A stretch of DNA of 5,377 nt, taken from assembly GCA_020348925.1 (NCBI GenBank), contig CP070758.1:1245840-1251216 (forward strand), given 5' to 3'. The stretch comes from Gemmatimonadota bacterium. Its GTDB lineage: Bacteria; JBHIER01; G020348925. The notes under the pieces are model-generated. The model was not told the origin of the DNA. It did no database searches and saw nothing but the letters and a program-made list of their open reading frames with translations. Both the position numbers and the translations under genes were made by a program. Shown piece by piece: positions 1 to 4,573 of this stretch (positions within the stretch are counted from its first letter, which is position 1; every line of letters begins with the position of its first letter).

Positions 1-72
1 AGTGGTGTCTACTTCTACCGCATTGCTGCCGGCGACTTCACGGCGACCAAGCGCATGGTTCTCATGAAGTAG
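1..72 (+). CDS. C-terminal end of a secreted protein with FlgD-like / T9SS-type tail (5' partial)
   Basis: Frame 1 reads 23 codons and then TAG. The peptide begins SGVYFYRIAAGDF and ends TKRMVLMK. This is the last part of the FlgD-like Ig domain that serves as a T9SS type A-like sorting tail in FCB-group and related candidate-phylum bacteria. It matches the end of the propeller protein at 2177-4051 at 15 of 23 residues, so the window carries two proteins with related tails. The tail would place the protein outside the cytoplasm, probably exported by Sec and then handled by a T9SS-like system; that is inferred from the family. Nothing upstream is visible, so the functional domain is unknown. 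Transcription would end at the terminator at 195-227. Confidence 0.85.
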   Translation, partial: SGVYFYRIAAGDFTATKRMVLMK

Positions 73-101
73 TTTTTGAGATTCAATAAAAGGGGGGCTG
101 T

Positions 102-131
102 CCCGGTTCGATCCGGGGTGGCCTTCCGGCC
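102..131 (+). other. GC-rich double hairpin after the first gene
   Basis: cccgg (102-106) pairs with ccggg (113-117) around the loop ttcgat, and ggcc (120-123) pairs with ggcc (128-131) around ttcc. The first stem is nearly identical to one that follows the stop codon of the other tail-bearing gene (4078-4098). It may be a 3'-end RNA stabiliser or a relic of a shared repeat. No T-tract follows, so it is unlikely to terminate transcription by itself. Confidence 0.45.
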
Positions 132-194
132 TGGTTGTGTGAGAGGTATAAGAGCTTGGGGCGGGCCTGAGGGTTCGTTCCAGAGAGAAGAGGT

Positions 195-227
195 CCCTGG
201 AACCTGGAGGTTCCAGGGCCTTTTTTT
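195..227 (+). terminator. Intrinsic (Rho-independent) terminator
   Basis: A perfect 10-bp stem, ccctggaacc (195-204) with ggttccaggg (209-218), closes a tgga tetraloop and is followed by cc and seven T (221-227). It lies about 120 bp after the stop codon of the partial gene at 1-72 and is oriented to stop that transcript. It also separates that gene from the RAYT locus. Confidence 0.93.
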
Positions 228-240
228 GTCCTCACCCCCC

Positions 241-311
241 TAACGGAAGGGGTCACATCTTTAATCTTTGATTTTGTCTCATTCATAAACTGGATATTTA
301 TAAGAAGCCTA
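241..311 (-). repeat. 71-bp tandem unit, copy 1, with RAYT-associated REP-like core
   Basis: First of two identical 71-bp units. On the minus strand the core at 248-272 reads atcaaagattaaagatgtg followed by acccct. The same core occurs on the plus strand on the other side of the transposase gene (1683-1818), so the repeats form an inverted pair around it. The rest of the unit (about 273-311) is not seen on the right side. Confidence 0.93.
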
Positions 312-382
312 TAACGGAAGGGGTCACATCTTTAATCTTTGATTTTGTCTCATTCATAAACTGGATATTTATAAGAAGCCTA
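312..382 (-). repeat. 71-bp tandem unit, copy 2, with RAYT-associated REP-like core
   Basis: Exact copy (71 of 71 bases) of 241-311, directly adjacent, with its core at 319-343. Perfect identity points to a recent duplication. Identity stops on both sides: base 240 differs from 311, and the sequence after 382 is unrelated. Confidence 0.93.
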
Positions 383-464
383 CATCTCTGAACTTGATCG
401 GACAAATATCAATGGTTTGTATTTCATAACGTCTGGATTTTTATCTATCTTTGTGTCTCTGCGC

Positions 465-522
465 CCCGTTGATACATCCCGCAGGAATATATATTCAACG
501 GGTAAATTATCCCGCGGGATGT
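465..522. repeat. Interleaved inverted repeats beside the transposase gene
   Basis: cccgttga (465-472) is complementary to tcaacggg (495-502), and acatcccgc (474-482) is complementary to gcgggatgt (514-522). The order A-B-A'-B' is that of a pseudoknot rather than nested hairpins. The right arm also overlaps a 12-bp perfect palindrome, atcccgcgggat (509-520). A 10-bp direct repeat, tgtgtctctg, occurs at 452-461 and 520-529, as if this were a small insert. Function is unknown. It lies in the 194-bp space 383-576, which has no convincing gene. Confidence 0.6.
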
Positions 523-576
523 GTCTCTGTGGCGAATAATCCAGGTTTGGAAGGGAGTCACATTTTTTCTGTAAGA

Positions 577-1530
577 TCAAAACGCGGTGGCAATTCTCTG
601 AACTTTTTCATGGAATGGTCTGTCCCTTGCGGTCTTCGCTGTCATTCTCTTATGTACTAAACTTACGGCAGAAGGACGAAGGCCACAAAAATACTCACCA
701 ATCTCTATCAGTCTGCAGCCAGAATAGATCCGCGCTAAATAGATGGCCACATCTCGCGCCTCATTGAGCTTTCTTCCCTTCGATAGGAATTCACCATTAC
801 AGACGCCATACACACGCTTCACCTCCGTAAAAATTTTCTCCAAATCGAGCCGTGGCTTCGCTTTTCTCAACTGCGAAATCTCCGGGTCATCGCGTCTATC
901 TTTCAACTTCTTTTGAAACTGTTCGACAAAACTACTGCTTCCCAATACAGCACCAAACTGCATGTTTCGTAGCGGATTCTCCGCTGCTTCTTCCTCGACG
1001 AATTTTCTATATTCCCGGCGCTGCTCCTCTTTGGTCAGTCCAAACCGTTCCAGCGTCCTGCCCGTCTCGAGCCATGGTGGGCATTTGCTGAGTCCTATAT
1101 ATGTTCGATAGCTCGACCATGGGTCATCAGCAGGGTATTTCACTGTTTTTGCCCGCACAGGATTCATGTGAATATACCGTGTCAACTCATGTGCGTGTCG
1201 GTCTTGCTCGACAAGGATGCTCTTGAACCGCCCTTGAAACAAATGACCCACTCGATGGTACCTTTGGTTCACGTAGGTTGCATATGATTGATTGATCCAC
1301 TGCATTGGTCGACTCAACTGTCCATGGGGTGTTTCAACCTCAAGGTGATAATGATTCTGCATGAGACAGTAGCCGTGAAATACAATTGCCGATCTTTCGT
1401 GTGCGTCTCGAAGAAGGCTTAGAAACTTTTCGTAATCTTCATCGTGAAAGAAAATATTCTGACGTGCTACTCCTCTGGAAGTGATGTGATAAAATGCTCC
1501 AGGGTATTCGATACGTAGTTGACGCGCCAA
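577..1530 (-). CDS. REP-associated tyrosine transposase (RAYT, Y1_Tnp/HUH family) with DnaA-like C-terminal domain
   Basis: This 317-aa enzyme belongs to the IS200/IS605-like HUH single-strand DNA transposases that act on REP hairpins. Visible landmarks are the N-terminal RxxYPGAFYHITSRG segment (6-20), the metal-binding HUH motif in MQNHYHL (H60, H62), the family block GHLFQGRFKS (95-104), and RYIHMNPVRA (118-127), whose Y119 is the probable catalytic tyrosine. Residues about 228-317 resemble the DNA-binding domain IV of DnaA: DVAIYLARIYSG (260-271), IGEYFCGLRPSAVSLVHKRM, and a helical end. This fused helix-turn-helix is known in a longer subset of Y1_Tnp proteins and may give sequence specificity. 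The start is TTG (minus strand, 1530-1528) with AGGAGG nine bases upstream; no better in-frame ATG fits the conserved N-terminus. The frame is intact and all key residues are present, so it could be active. Flanking inverted REP-like arrays support the assignment. Confidence 0.93.
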   Translation of the reverse strand: MARQLRIEYPGAFYHITSRGVARQNIFFHDEDYEKFLSLLRDAHERSAIVFHGYCLMQNHYHLEVETPHGQLSRPMQWINQSYATYVNQRYHRVGHLFQGRFKSILVEQDRHAHELTRYIHMNPVRAKTVKYPADDPWSSYRTYIGLSKCPPWLETGRTLERFGLTKEEQRREYRKFVEEEAAENPLRNMQFGAVLGSSSFVEQFQKKLKDRRDDPEISQLRKAKPRLDLEKIFTEVKRVYGVCNGEFLSKGRKLNEARDVAIYLARIYSGCRLIEIGEYFCGLRPSAVSLVHKRMTAKTARDRPFHEKVQRIATAF

Positions 1531-1539
1531 GGAGTAATT

Positions 1540-1546
1540 CCTCCTC
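1540..1546 (-). promoter_or_regulatory. Ribosome binding site deciding the TTG start of the transposase
   Basis: The minus strand reads gaggagg, nine bases before TTG at 1530-1528. This strong Shine-Dalgarno match supports the non-ATG start. Confidence 0.8.
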
Positions 1547-1609
1547 TGCTACATTGGTGTAAAACTATTGTCTTCGGAGTTACAAGATTGTATCAAACCC
1601 GCTGTCGGC

Positions 1610-1638
1610 AATATAACATTTCATACTGGTCCAATCAA
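1610..1638 (-). promoter_or_regulatory. Probable sigma70-type promoter of the transposase gene
   Basis: On the minus strand, TTGATT (1638-1633) is followed by a 17-bp spacer and TATATT (1615-1610), about 80 bp before the TTG start. The -35 box lies at the edge of the degenerate REP-like copy at 1633-1660, so binding of the transposase there could affect its own expression. That last point is inference. Confidence 0.55.
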
Positions 1639-1660
1639 GATCAAAGTTAAAGATGTGAAC
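1633..1660 (+). repeat. Degenerate REP-like copy next to the transposase promoter
   Basis: It matches the array unit from tcaagatcaaag through agatgtga. One base is missing in the middle (aaagttaaag instead of aaagattaaag) and the end has changed to aac. It appears to be the most diverged member of the right-hand array. Confidence 0.7.
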
Positions 1661-1682
1661 TTTGTACGGTGGATTTTACCCT

Positions 1683-1725
1683 GGTTCTGTCAAGATCAAA
1701 GATTAAAGATGTGACCCCTACTTAT
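1683..1725 (+). repeat. REP-like unit 1 of right array (43 bp, full length)
   Basis: The unit runs from ggttctgtcaag to cccctacttat. It can fold as an imperfect hairpin: GTCA (1689-1692) with TGAC (1712-1715) and ATC (1695-1697) with GAT (1708-1710), around a 10-base loop. On the minus strand it begins with GTAG-GGG, similar to the GTAG/GGAG tetranucleotide that precedes REP hairpins recognised by other RAYTs. Confidence 0.85.
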
Positions 1726-1759
1726 AAGATCAAAGATTAAAGATGTGATCCCTACTTAT
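1726..1759 (+). repeat. REP-like unit 2 of right array (34 bp, lacks the first 9 bp)
   Basis: The unit starts at aagatcaaag, so the GTC arm of the hairpin is missing, and it has gatccct in place of gacccct. It directly abuts unit 1 and is followed by a single T before unit 3. Confidence 0.85.
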
Positions 1760-1760
1760 T

Positions 1761-1803
1761 GGTTCTGTCAAGATCAAAGATTAAAGATGTGACCCCTACT
1801 TAT
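1761..1803 (+). repeat. REP-like unit 3 of right array (43 bp, identical to unit 1)
   Basis: Same 43 bases as 1683-1725, with the full imperfect hairpin. Perfect identity with unit 1 but not unit 2 suggests recent copying or a higher-order duplication of the 1-2 pair. Confidence 0.87.
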
Positions 1804-1818
1804 GATGACCCCTACTTA
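1804..1818 (+). repeat. Partial REP-like unit 4
   Basis: gatgacccctactta repeats only the last part of the unit and ends the recognisable array. The following sequence switches to a different dispersed repeat. Confidence 0.65.
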
Positions 1819-1834
1819 GCGGAGCTCGGCGGGA

Positions 1835-1872
1835 CGAAGCAATCTCATGCCATCGAGAGACGGCCTGACCTT
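1835..1872 (+). repeat. Dispersed intergenic repeat, copy A
   Basis: A 23-base stretch at 1835-1857, beginning cgaagcaatctca, matches 4148-4170 at 22 of 23 positions, and weaker similarity continues for about 15 bases. The cgaagcaatctc string is one I recognise from short intergenic repeats in many environmental bacterial genomes; that is recollection, not a search result. The 358-bp space 1819-2176 otherwise holds only a REP fragment (1939-1963) and no supported gene. Confidence 0.65.
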
Positions 1873-1938
1873 TTGTTGCTGGGTTGGGATGGCTTCGATC
1901 TGCACTGCGTTCCGGTTTCGCCATGCCTGTCGGGGCTC

Positions 1939-1963
1939 AGATGTGATCCCCTTTGAGACAAAA
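1939..1963 (+). repeat. Scrambled REP-like fragment
   Basis: agatgtgatcccctt matches the 3' end of the REP core, and the following tgagacaaaa matches the segment that precedes the core in the left 71-bp unit. It reads like a head-to-tail junction of two units whose middle parts are lost. Confidence 0.5.
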
Positions 1964-1966
1964 ACC

Positions 1967-1995
1967 TTGACACATCGGACCTTTTTTGTTTGATT
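1967..1995 (+). promoter_or_regulatory. Weak candidate promoter upstream of the propeller gene
   Basis: A consensus TTGACA occurs at 1967-1972, but the sequence 17 bp later (TTGATT, 1990-1995) matches the -10 consensus at only about half its positions. It would leave a leader of about 175 nt. Offered only because no better candidate is visible before the gene. Confidence 0.25.
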
Positions 1996-2162
1996 AGACG
2001 TATTGCTCTGGCTCGGATTGAAACTGACTGAAGGATTTCCAGGGTCTTTTCGATGCTGGGTTTTTTTGAGAAGGTGAGGTCTTGAGAATCCGGATTTCTT
2101 TGCAGGCGGTAAAGGATGCTGAGAGGGCACCAACAGGGATCCCGTCTCATTGTTTGGCAGAA

Positions 2163-2169
2163 GAAGGAG
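2163..2169 (+). promoter_or_regulatory. Ribosome binding site deciding the TTG start at 2177
   Basis: gaaggag lies seven bases before TTG at 2177-2179. The upstream alternative TTG at 2150 has only a weak aggga about ten bases before it. The 2177 start also gives the more typical signal peptide. Confidence 0.65.
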
Positions 2170-2176
2170 CGAGACC

Positions 2177-4051
2177 TTGATCAGGCATTGTTTCTCTTCA
2201 GGGCTGGCCGTCATTTTGGTGATGGGTTTTGGAGTGGGGACGAATTCGGCTCAGCCGCTGGTCACGATAGAATTGAACTTGAACCAGGAGGACGTGCGCA
2301 TCCTGGGTGGTCGTTCGGGCGATCACTCAGGCCATGCCGTGGCCAGCGGTGACATCAACGGCGACGGCTACGATGACGTTCTCATCGGGGCGTATGCGGC
2401 GTCCCCATCTGGGGGCAGGAGTGGGGGCGAGACGTACGTCATTTTCGGCTCTGGGGCGCTGCCGGCCACGGTTGATTTCGCCCGGGGCAGAAGCGACGTG
2501 TGCATCTTGGGCGATGATGAGGGGGATCTGTCAGGCTATAGTGTGGCCAGTGGTGACGTCAACGGCGACGGGTACGATGATGTCATCATCGGGGCATGGG
2601 CGGCATCCCCACGAGGGGGCAAGAGTGGAGGCGAGACGTACGTCATTTTCGGCTCGGGGACACTGCCGGATACGATTGACCTGGCCGCTGGTGAGGAGGA
2701 CGTGCGCGTTCTGGGCGACGATGAATATGACGATTCAGGCCAAGCCGTGGCCAGTGGTGACATCAACGGCGATGGGTTCGATGAGATCATTATTGGGGCG
2801 TGGGCGGCGGACCCACCCGGCGGCGGGAATGCCGGCGAGACGTATATCATCTATGGCTCGGATGGGCTGCCGGATACGGTCGACCTGGCCGGGGGCGAGG
2901 AGGACGTGCGCATTCTGGGCGACGATGACGGGGACTTGTCGGGCTTCGCCCTGGCCAGCGGTGACATGAATGGCGACGGGTACGATGATGTCATCATCGG
3001 GGCTCCGTGGGCAGACCAGCGTGTTGGACTGAGCGCCGGTGAGGCGTATATCATCTTCGGTTCAGGGCTGCTGCCTGATACGGTCGACTTGGACAGGGGC
3101 GAGGAGGATGTGCGCATCCTGGGCGAGCATTGGGGTGATCAGTCGGGCCATGCCGTGGCCAGTGGTGACATCAACGGCGATGGGTACGGTGATGTCGTCA
3201 TTGGGGCCTGGGCGGCGAATCCACCTGGCGGTTCCGGTGCCGGTGTGACGTACGTCGTCTACGGTTCGGAGGGCATGCCGGATACGGTTGACCTGGCCGG
3301 GGGTGAGGGGGGTATGCGTATTCCGGGTGGTGATGCCGGGGATGTGTCAGGCTTCGCCCTGGCCAAGGGCGACGTCAACGGCGACGGGTGCGATGACGTC
3401 ATCATCGGGGCTCCCCAGGCACGGGCACTGGCCGGCAAGACTTACGTCATGTGTGGCTCCGGGGCACTGCCGGATACGATCGACTTGGCCGGGGGCGAGG
3501 AGGATGTCCGTATTCTGGGTGATGATGAGTATGACCGGTCAGGCAGAGCCGTGGCCAGTGGCGACGTCAATAGCGACGGGTACGATGATGTCATCATCGG
3601 GGCGAACGAGGCCGATCCTCCTGGAGGCTCGAATGCCGGTGAGACGTACATTATATATGGAAGGTCGCTCCTCGTCACCGCTTTTGAGCTGTTGCAGACT
3701 TATCCGAATCCATTTCATTCCACCATCACCATCCGTTACACTCTGCCGCACACGATACGCATAACGCACCCCCAAAGAGATCCCCCGGAGGGAGCCCGAT
3801 CCTACGGGGAGGGGGCGGACGCTTTCGGCGAGGCACAACGGAAGATGTCCTTGCACACGACGCTGAAGATTTATACCATTCACGGGCAGGCCGTGCGGAC
3901 GTTAGTGGATGAGGTCAAAGAGACGGGACATCACGAGGTGACATGGGATGAGAGGGATCGCTTCGGTAACGAGGTGGAGAACGGTGTCTATCTCTATCGC
4001 CTCGCGGTAAACAACTTCACAACCACCAAGCGCATGGTGTTGATGAGGTGA
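2177..4051 (+). CDS. Exported seven-bladed FG-GAP (integrin-type) beta-propeller protein with FlgD-like/T9SS-type tail
   Basis: The start is TTG with gaaggag seven bases upstream, giving 624 aa; a start at 2150 would add nine residues. Residues 1-25 form a Sec signal peptide (short IRH n-region, LAVILVMGFGVG core, cleavage after TNSA). Residues about 37-495 hold seven FG-GAP repeats with GD-x-NGDG-type calcium-binding loops beginning at 58, 126, 194, 262, 330, 398 and 462. The spacing is exactly 68 aa except for the last step (64). Most blades contain ILGDD, SG, DxNxDGxDDVIIGA, GETYVIFGSG and LPDTVDL. Seven blades is the number that closes a propeller. Loop changes include GYGD in blade 5 and N-S-D-G in blade 7. 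Residues 502-624 are the FlgD-like tail (LLQTYPNPF, LKIYTIHGQAVRTLVDE, VTWDERDRFGNEVENGVY, TKRMVLMR), broken by a 35-residue insert at about 527-561. The protein is probably surface-located or secreted. FG-GAP proteins often bind ligands or matrix, but its target is unknown. Confidence 0.9.
   Translation: MIRHCFSSGLAVILVMGFGVGTNSAQPLVTIELNLNQEDVRILGGRSGDHSGHAVASGDINGDGYDDVLIGAYAASPSGGRSGGETYVIFGSGALPATVDFARGRSDVCILGDDEGDLSGYSVASGDVNGDGYDDVIIGAWAASPRGGKSGGETYVIFGSGTLPDTIDLAAGEEDVRVLGDDEYDDSGQAVASGDINGDGFDEIIIGAWAADPPGGGNAGETYIIYGSDGLPDTVDLAGGEEDVRILGDDDGDLSGFALASGDMNGDGYDDVIIGAPWADQRVGLSAGEAYIIFGSGLLPDTVDLDRGEEDVRILGEHWGDQSGHAVASGDINGDGYGDVVIGAWAANPPGGSGAGVTYVVYGSEGMPDTVDLAGGEGGMRIPGGDAGDVSGFALAKGDVNGDGCDDVIIGAPQARALAGKTYVMCGSGALPDTIDLAGGEEDVRILGDDEYDRSGRAVASGDVNSDGYDDVIIGANEADPPGGSNAGETYIIYGRSLLVTAFELLQTYPNPFHSTITIRYTLPHTIRITHPQRDPPEGARSYGEGADAFGEAQRKMSLHTTLKIYTIHGQAVRTLVDEVKETGHHEVTWDERDRFGNEVENGVYLYRLAVNNFTTTKRMVLMR
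2285..3661 (+). repeat. Tandem 204-bp coding repeats (seven FG-GAP blades)
   Basis: Seven units start at about 2285, 2489, 2693, 2897, 3101, 3305 and 3497, with a 204-bp period (192 bp for unit 6). Similarity is high even at the DNA level: gacgggtacgatgatgtc recurs unchanged in units 2, 4 and 7. This suggests recent duplication or gene conversion, and makes the region prone to slippage and assembly collapse. Confidence 0.85.
3748..3860 (+). repeat. In-frame 105-bp insertion with 8-bp direct repeat inside the secretion tail
   Basis: gcacacga occurs at 3748-3755 and again at 3853-3860. Removing 3756-3860 (35 codons exactly) restores RYTLPHTTLKIYTIHG, the normal spacing between two strands of the FlgD-like domain. 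The inserted peptide is rich in R, G, P, E and A, unlike the tail. The insert is GC-rich, with a ccccg/cgggg stem (3783-3787 with 3805-3809) but no clear terminal inverted repeats. It looks like a miniature mobile sequence with a target-site duplication; its class is unknown. Confidence 0.65.
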
Positions 4052-4070
4052 TGTCTGAGGTTATTGTGAG

Positions 4071-4107
4071 GAAGACGAGCCCGGTTCGAGCCGGGGCTGC
4101 TTTCTTC
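4071..4107 (+). terminator. Hairpin after the propeller gene, possible terminator
   Basis: agcccgg (4078-4084) pairs with ccggggct (4091-4098), with one bulged G and loop ttcgag. The outer gaaga (4071-4075) pairs with tcttc (4103-4107). It begins 20 bp after the stop codon. The trailing T content is modest, so it may be a processing or stability element instead. The core closely resembles the hairpin at 102-117. Confidence 0.5.
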
Positions 4108-4108
4108 G

Positions 4109-4186
4109 TCATTGCGAGCCCCGGGATACTGCCCGGGGCAGGCTCAGCGAAGCAATCTCAGGCCATCGAGTGATGACCTGGTTTTT
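4109..4186 (+). repeat. Dispersed intergenic repeat, copy B, with perfect hairpin
   Basis: It starts with tcattgcgag, contains an 8-bp perfect stem gccccggg (4118-4125) with cccggggc (4132-4139) around atactg, then ctcagcgaagcaatctca. Bases 4148-4170 match copy A (1835-1857) at 22 of 23. It resembles widespread intergenic palindromic repeats of the tcattgcgag/gaagcaatctc type. Confidence 0.7.
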
Positions 4187-4221
4187 ATGGTCTCGTGCCG
4201 CGGCGCGGGAGTTGTCAGGTT

Positions 4222-4386
4222 GAGATCGCTTCGACCTCCGCTTCGCTCCGTCCTCGGGTTGACAGGCATATGGGCCGAGATAGCTTCGCTCTGGACGTCG
4301 TTTCGATCCGGGGTTGACAATCATTATGAGTGAGATTCTTCGCTTCGATTTGCTCCGTTCAGAATGACTCATCTGGTCCATTGAGT
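4222..4386 (+). repeat. Tandem degenerate 55-bp array (three units)
   Basis: Units begin at 4222, 4277 and 4332, spaced by exactly 55 bp. Each starts gagat-nnn-cttcg and continues with cttcgctccg-like sequence; the first two then have gggttgaca and the third aatgac. The unit resembles the reverse complement of the tcattgcgag/gaagcaatctc repeat just upstream, so the whole 4109-4386 block could be inverted copies of one family. The units have diverged considerably. Confidence 0.6.
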
Positions 4387-4500
4387 TCATAAATCGCTCA
4401 GCATAGGCACTTGAAACGGATGCAGAAAATAGGGGCACAACGGGAATATTTTTTTAAGTATCTAATATTAATTAGCTAATGCTGATAAAGCCAAAGTATG

Positions 4501-4526
4501 GAAAAATGAAAATATTTTTGTTTTTC
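4501..4526. other. AT-rich imperfect palindrome upstream of a promoter
   Basis: gaaaaa and tttttc bracket aaaatatttt, giving a 26-bp near-palindrome. A perfect 10-bp palindrome attagctaat lies at 4471-4480. Both lie within 70 bp upstream of the TTGACA at 4539. They could act as an UP element, a regulator site, or the end of a repeat. Confidence 0.4.
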
Positions 4527-4538
4527 TGCAAAAAACCC

Positions 4539-4567
4539 TTGACAGAATTGACTTTTTTTATTATTAT
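4539..4567 (+). promoter_or_regulatory. Strong sigma70-type promoter
   Basis: TTGACA (4539-4544), a 17-bp spacer, and TATTAT (4562-4567) form a near-consensus promoter preceded by AT-rich DNA. Transcription would begin near 4574. No gene starts within 600 bp, so the product is either a non-coding RNA or a very long leader for the gene at 5255. Confidence 0.7.
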
Positions 4568-4573
4568 ACCTTT

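Larger units (their letters stand above)
248..1818 (-). mobile_element. RAYT locus: transposase gene bracketed by inverted REP-like arrays
   Basis: The HUH transposase gene at 577-1530 is enclosed by copies of one 25-bp core, in minus orientation at 248-343 and plus orientation at 1683-1818. This is the usual arrangement of RAYT genes, in which the enzyme acts on neighbouring REP sequences and is thought to have spread them. Unlike a normal insertion sequence, no simple terminal inverted repeats or target duplication are evident, so the outer limits given are those of the recognisable cores. REP-derived debris continues to about 1963. Confidence 0.65.

Noticed and set aside
102-118. tRNA T-arm-like sequence (ggttcga between complementary arms)
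   Set aside because: No acceptor stem, D-arm or anticodon arm can be found around it or around the similar site at 4080. The loop is 6 rather than 7 bases in the best fold.
83-286. Minus-strand 67-codon open frame containing the peptide SKIKDVTP
   Set aside because: The peptide is a translation of the REP-like core; the same string appears in another open frame at 1759-1956 through the right array. The frame also runs through the terminator, so it is an artefact of the repeat.
241-382. Possible CRISPR array from the repeated units
   Set aside because: The two 71-bp copies abut without spacers, and no cas genes are present. The right-hand units also lack unique spacers.
451-660. Plus-strand 69-codon open frame over the interleaved repeats
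   Set aside because: It overlaps the 3' end of the well-supported transposase on the opposite strand, and its peptide is a translation of the repeat arms.
1816-2214. Minus-strand 132-codon open frame
   Set aside because: It begins inside the propeller gene and runs back through a repeat. The composition is random-like and there is no recognisable domain or credible ribosome binding site.
2536-3883. Several open frames on the minus strand and in other plus frames across the propeller gene
   Set aside because: They repeat with the same 204-bp period as the blades (for example SSYPSPL-like strings) and are shadows of the real coding frame.
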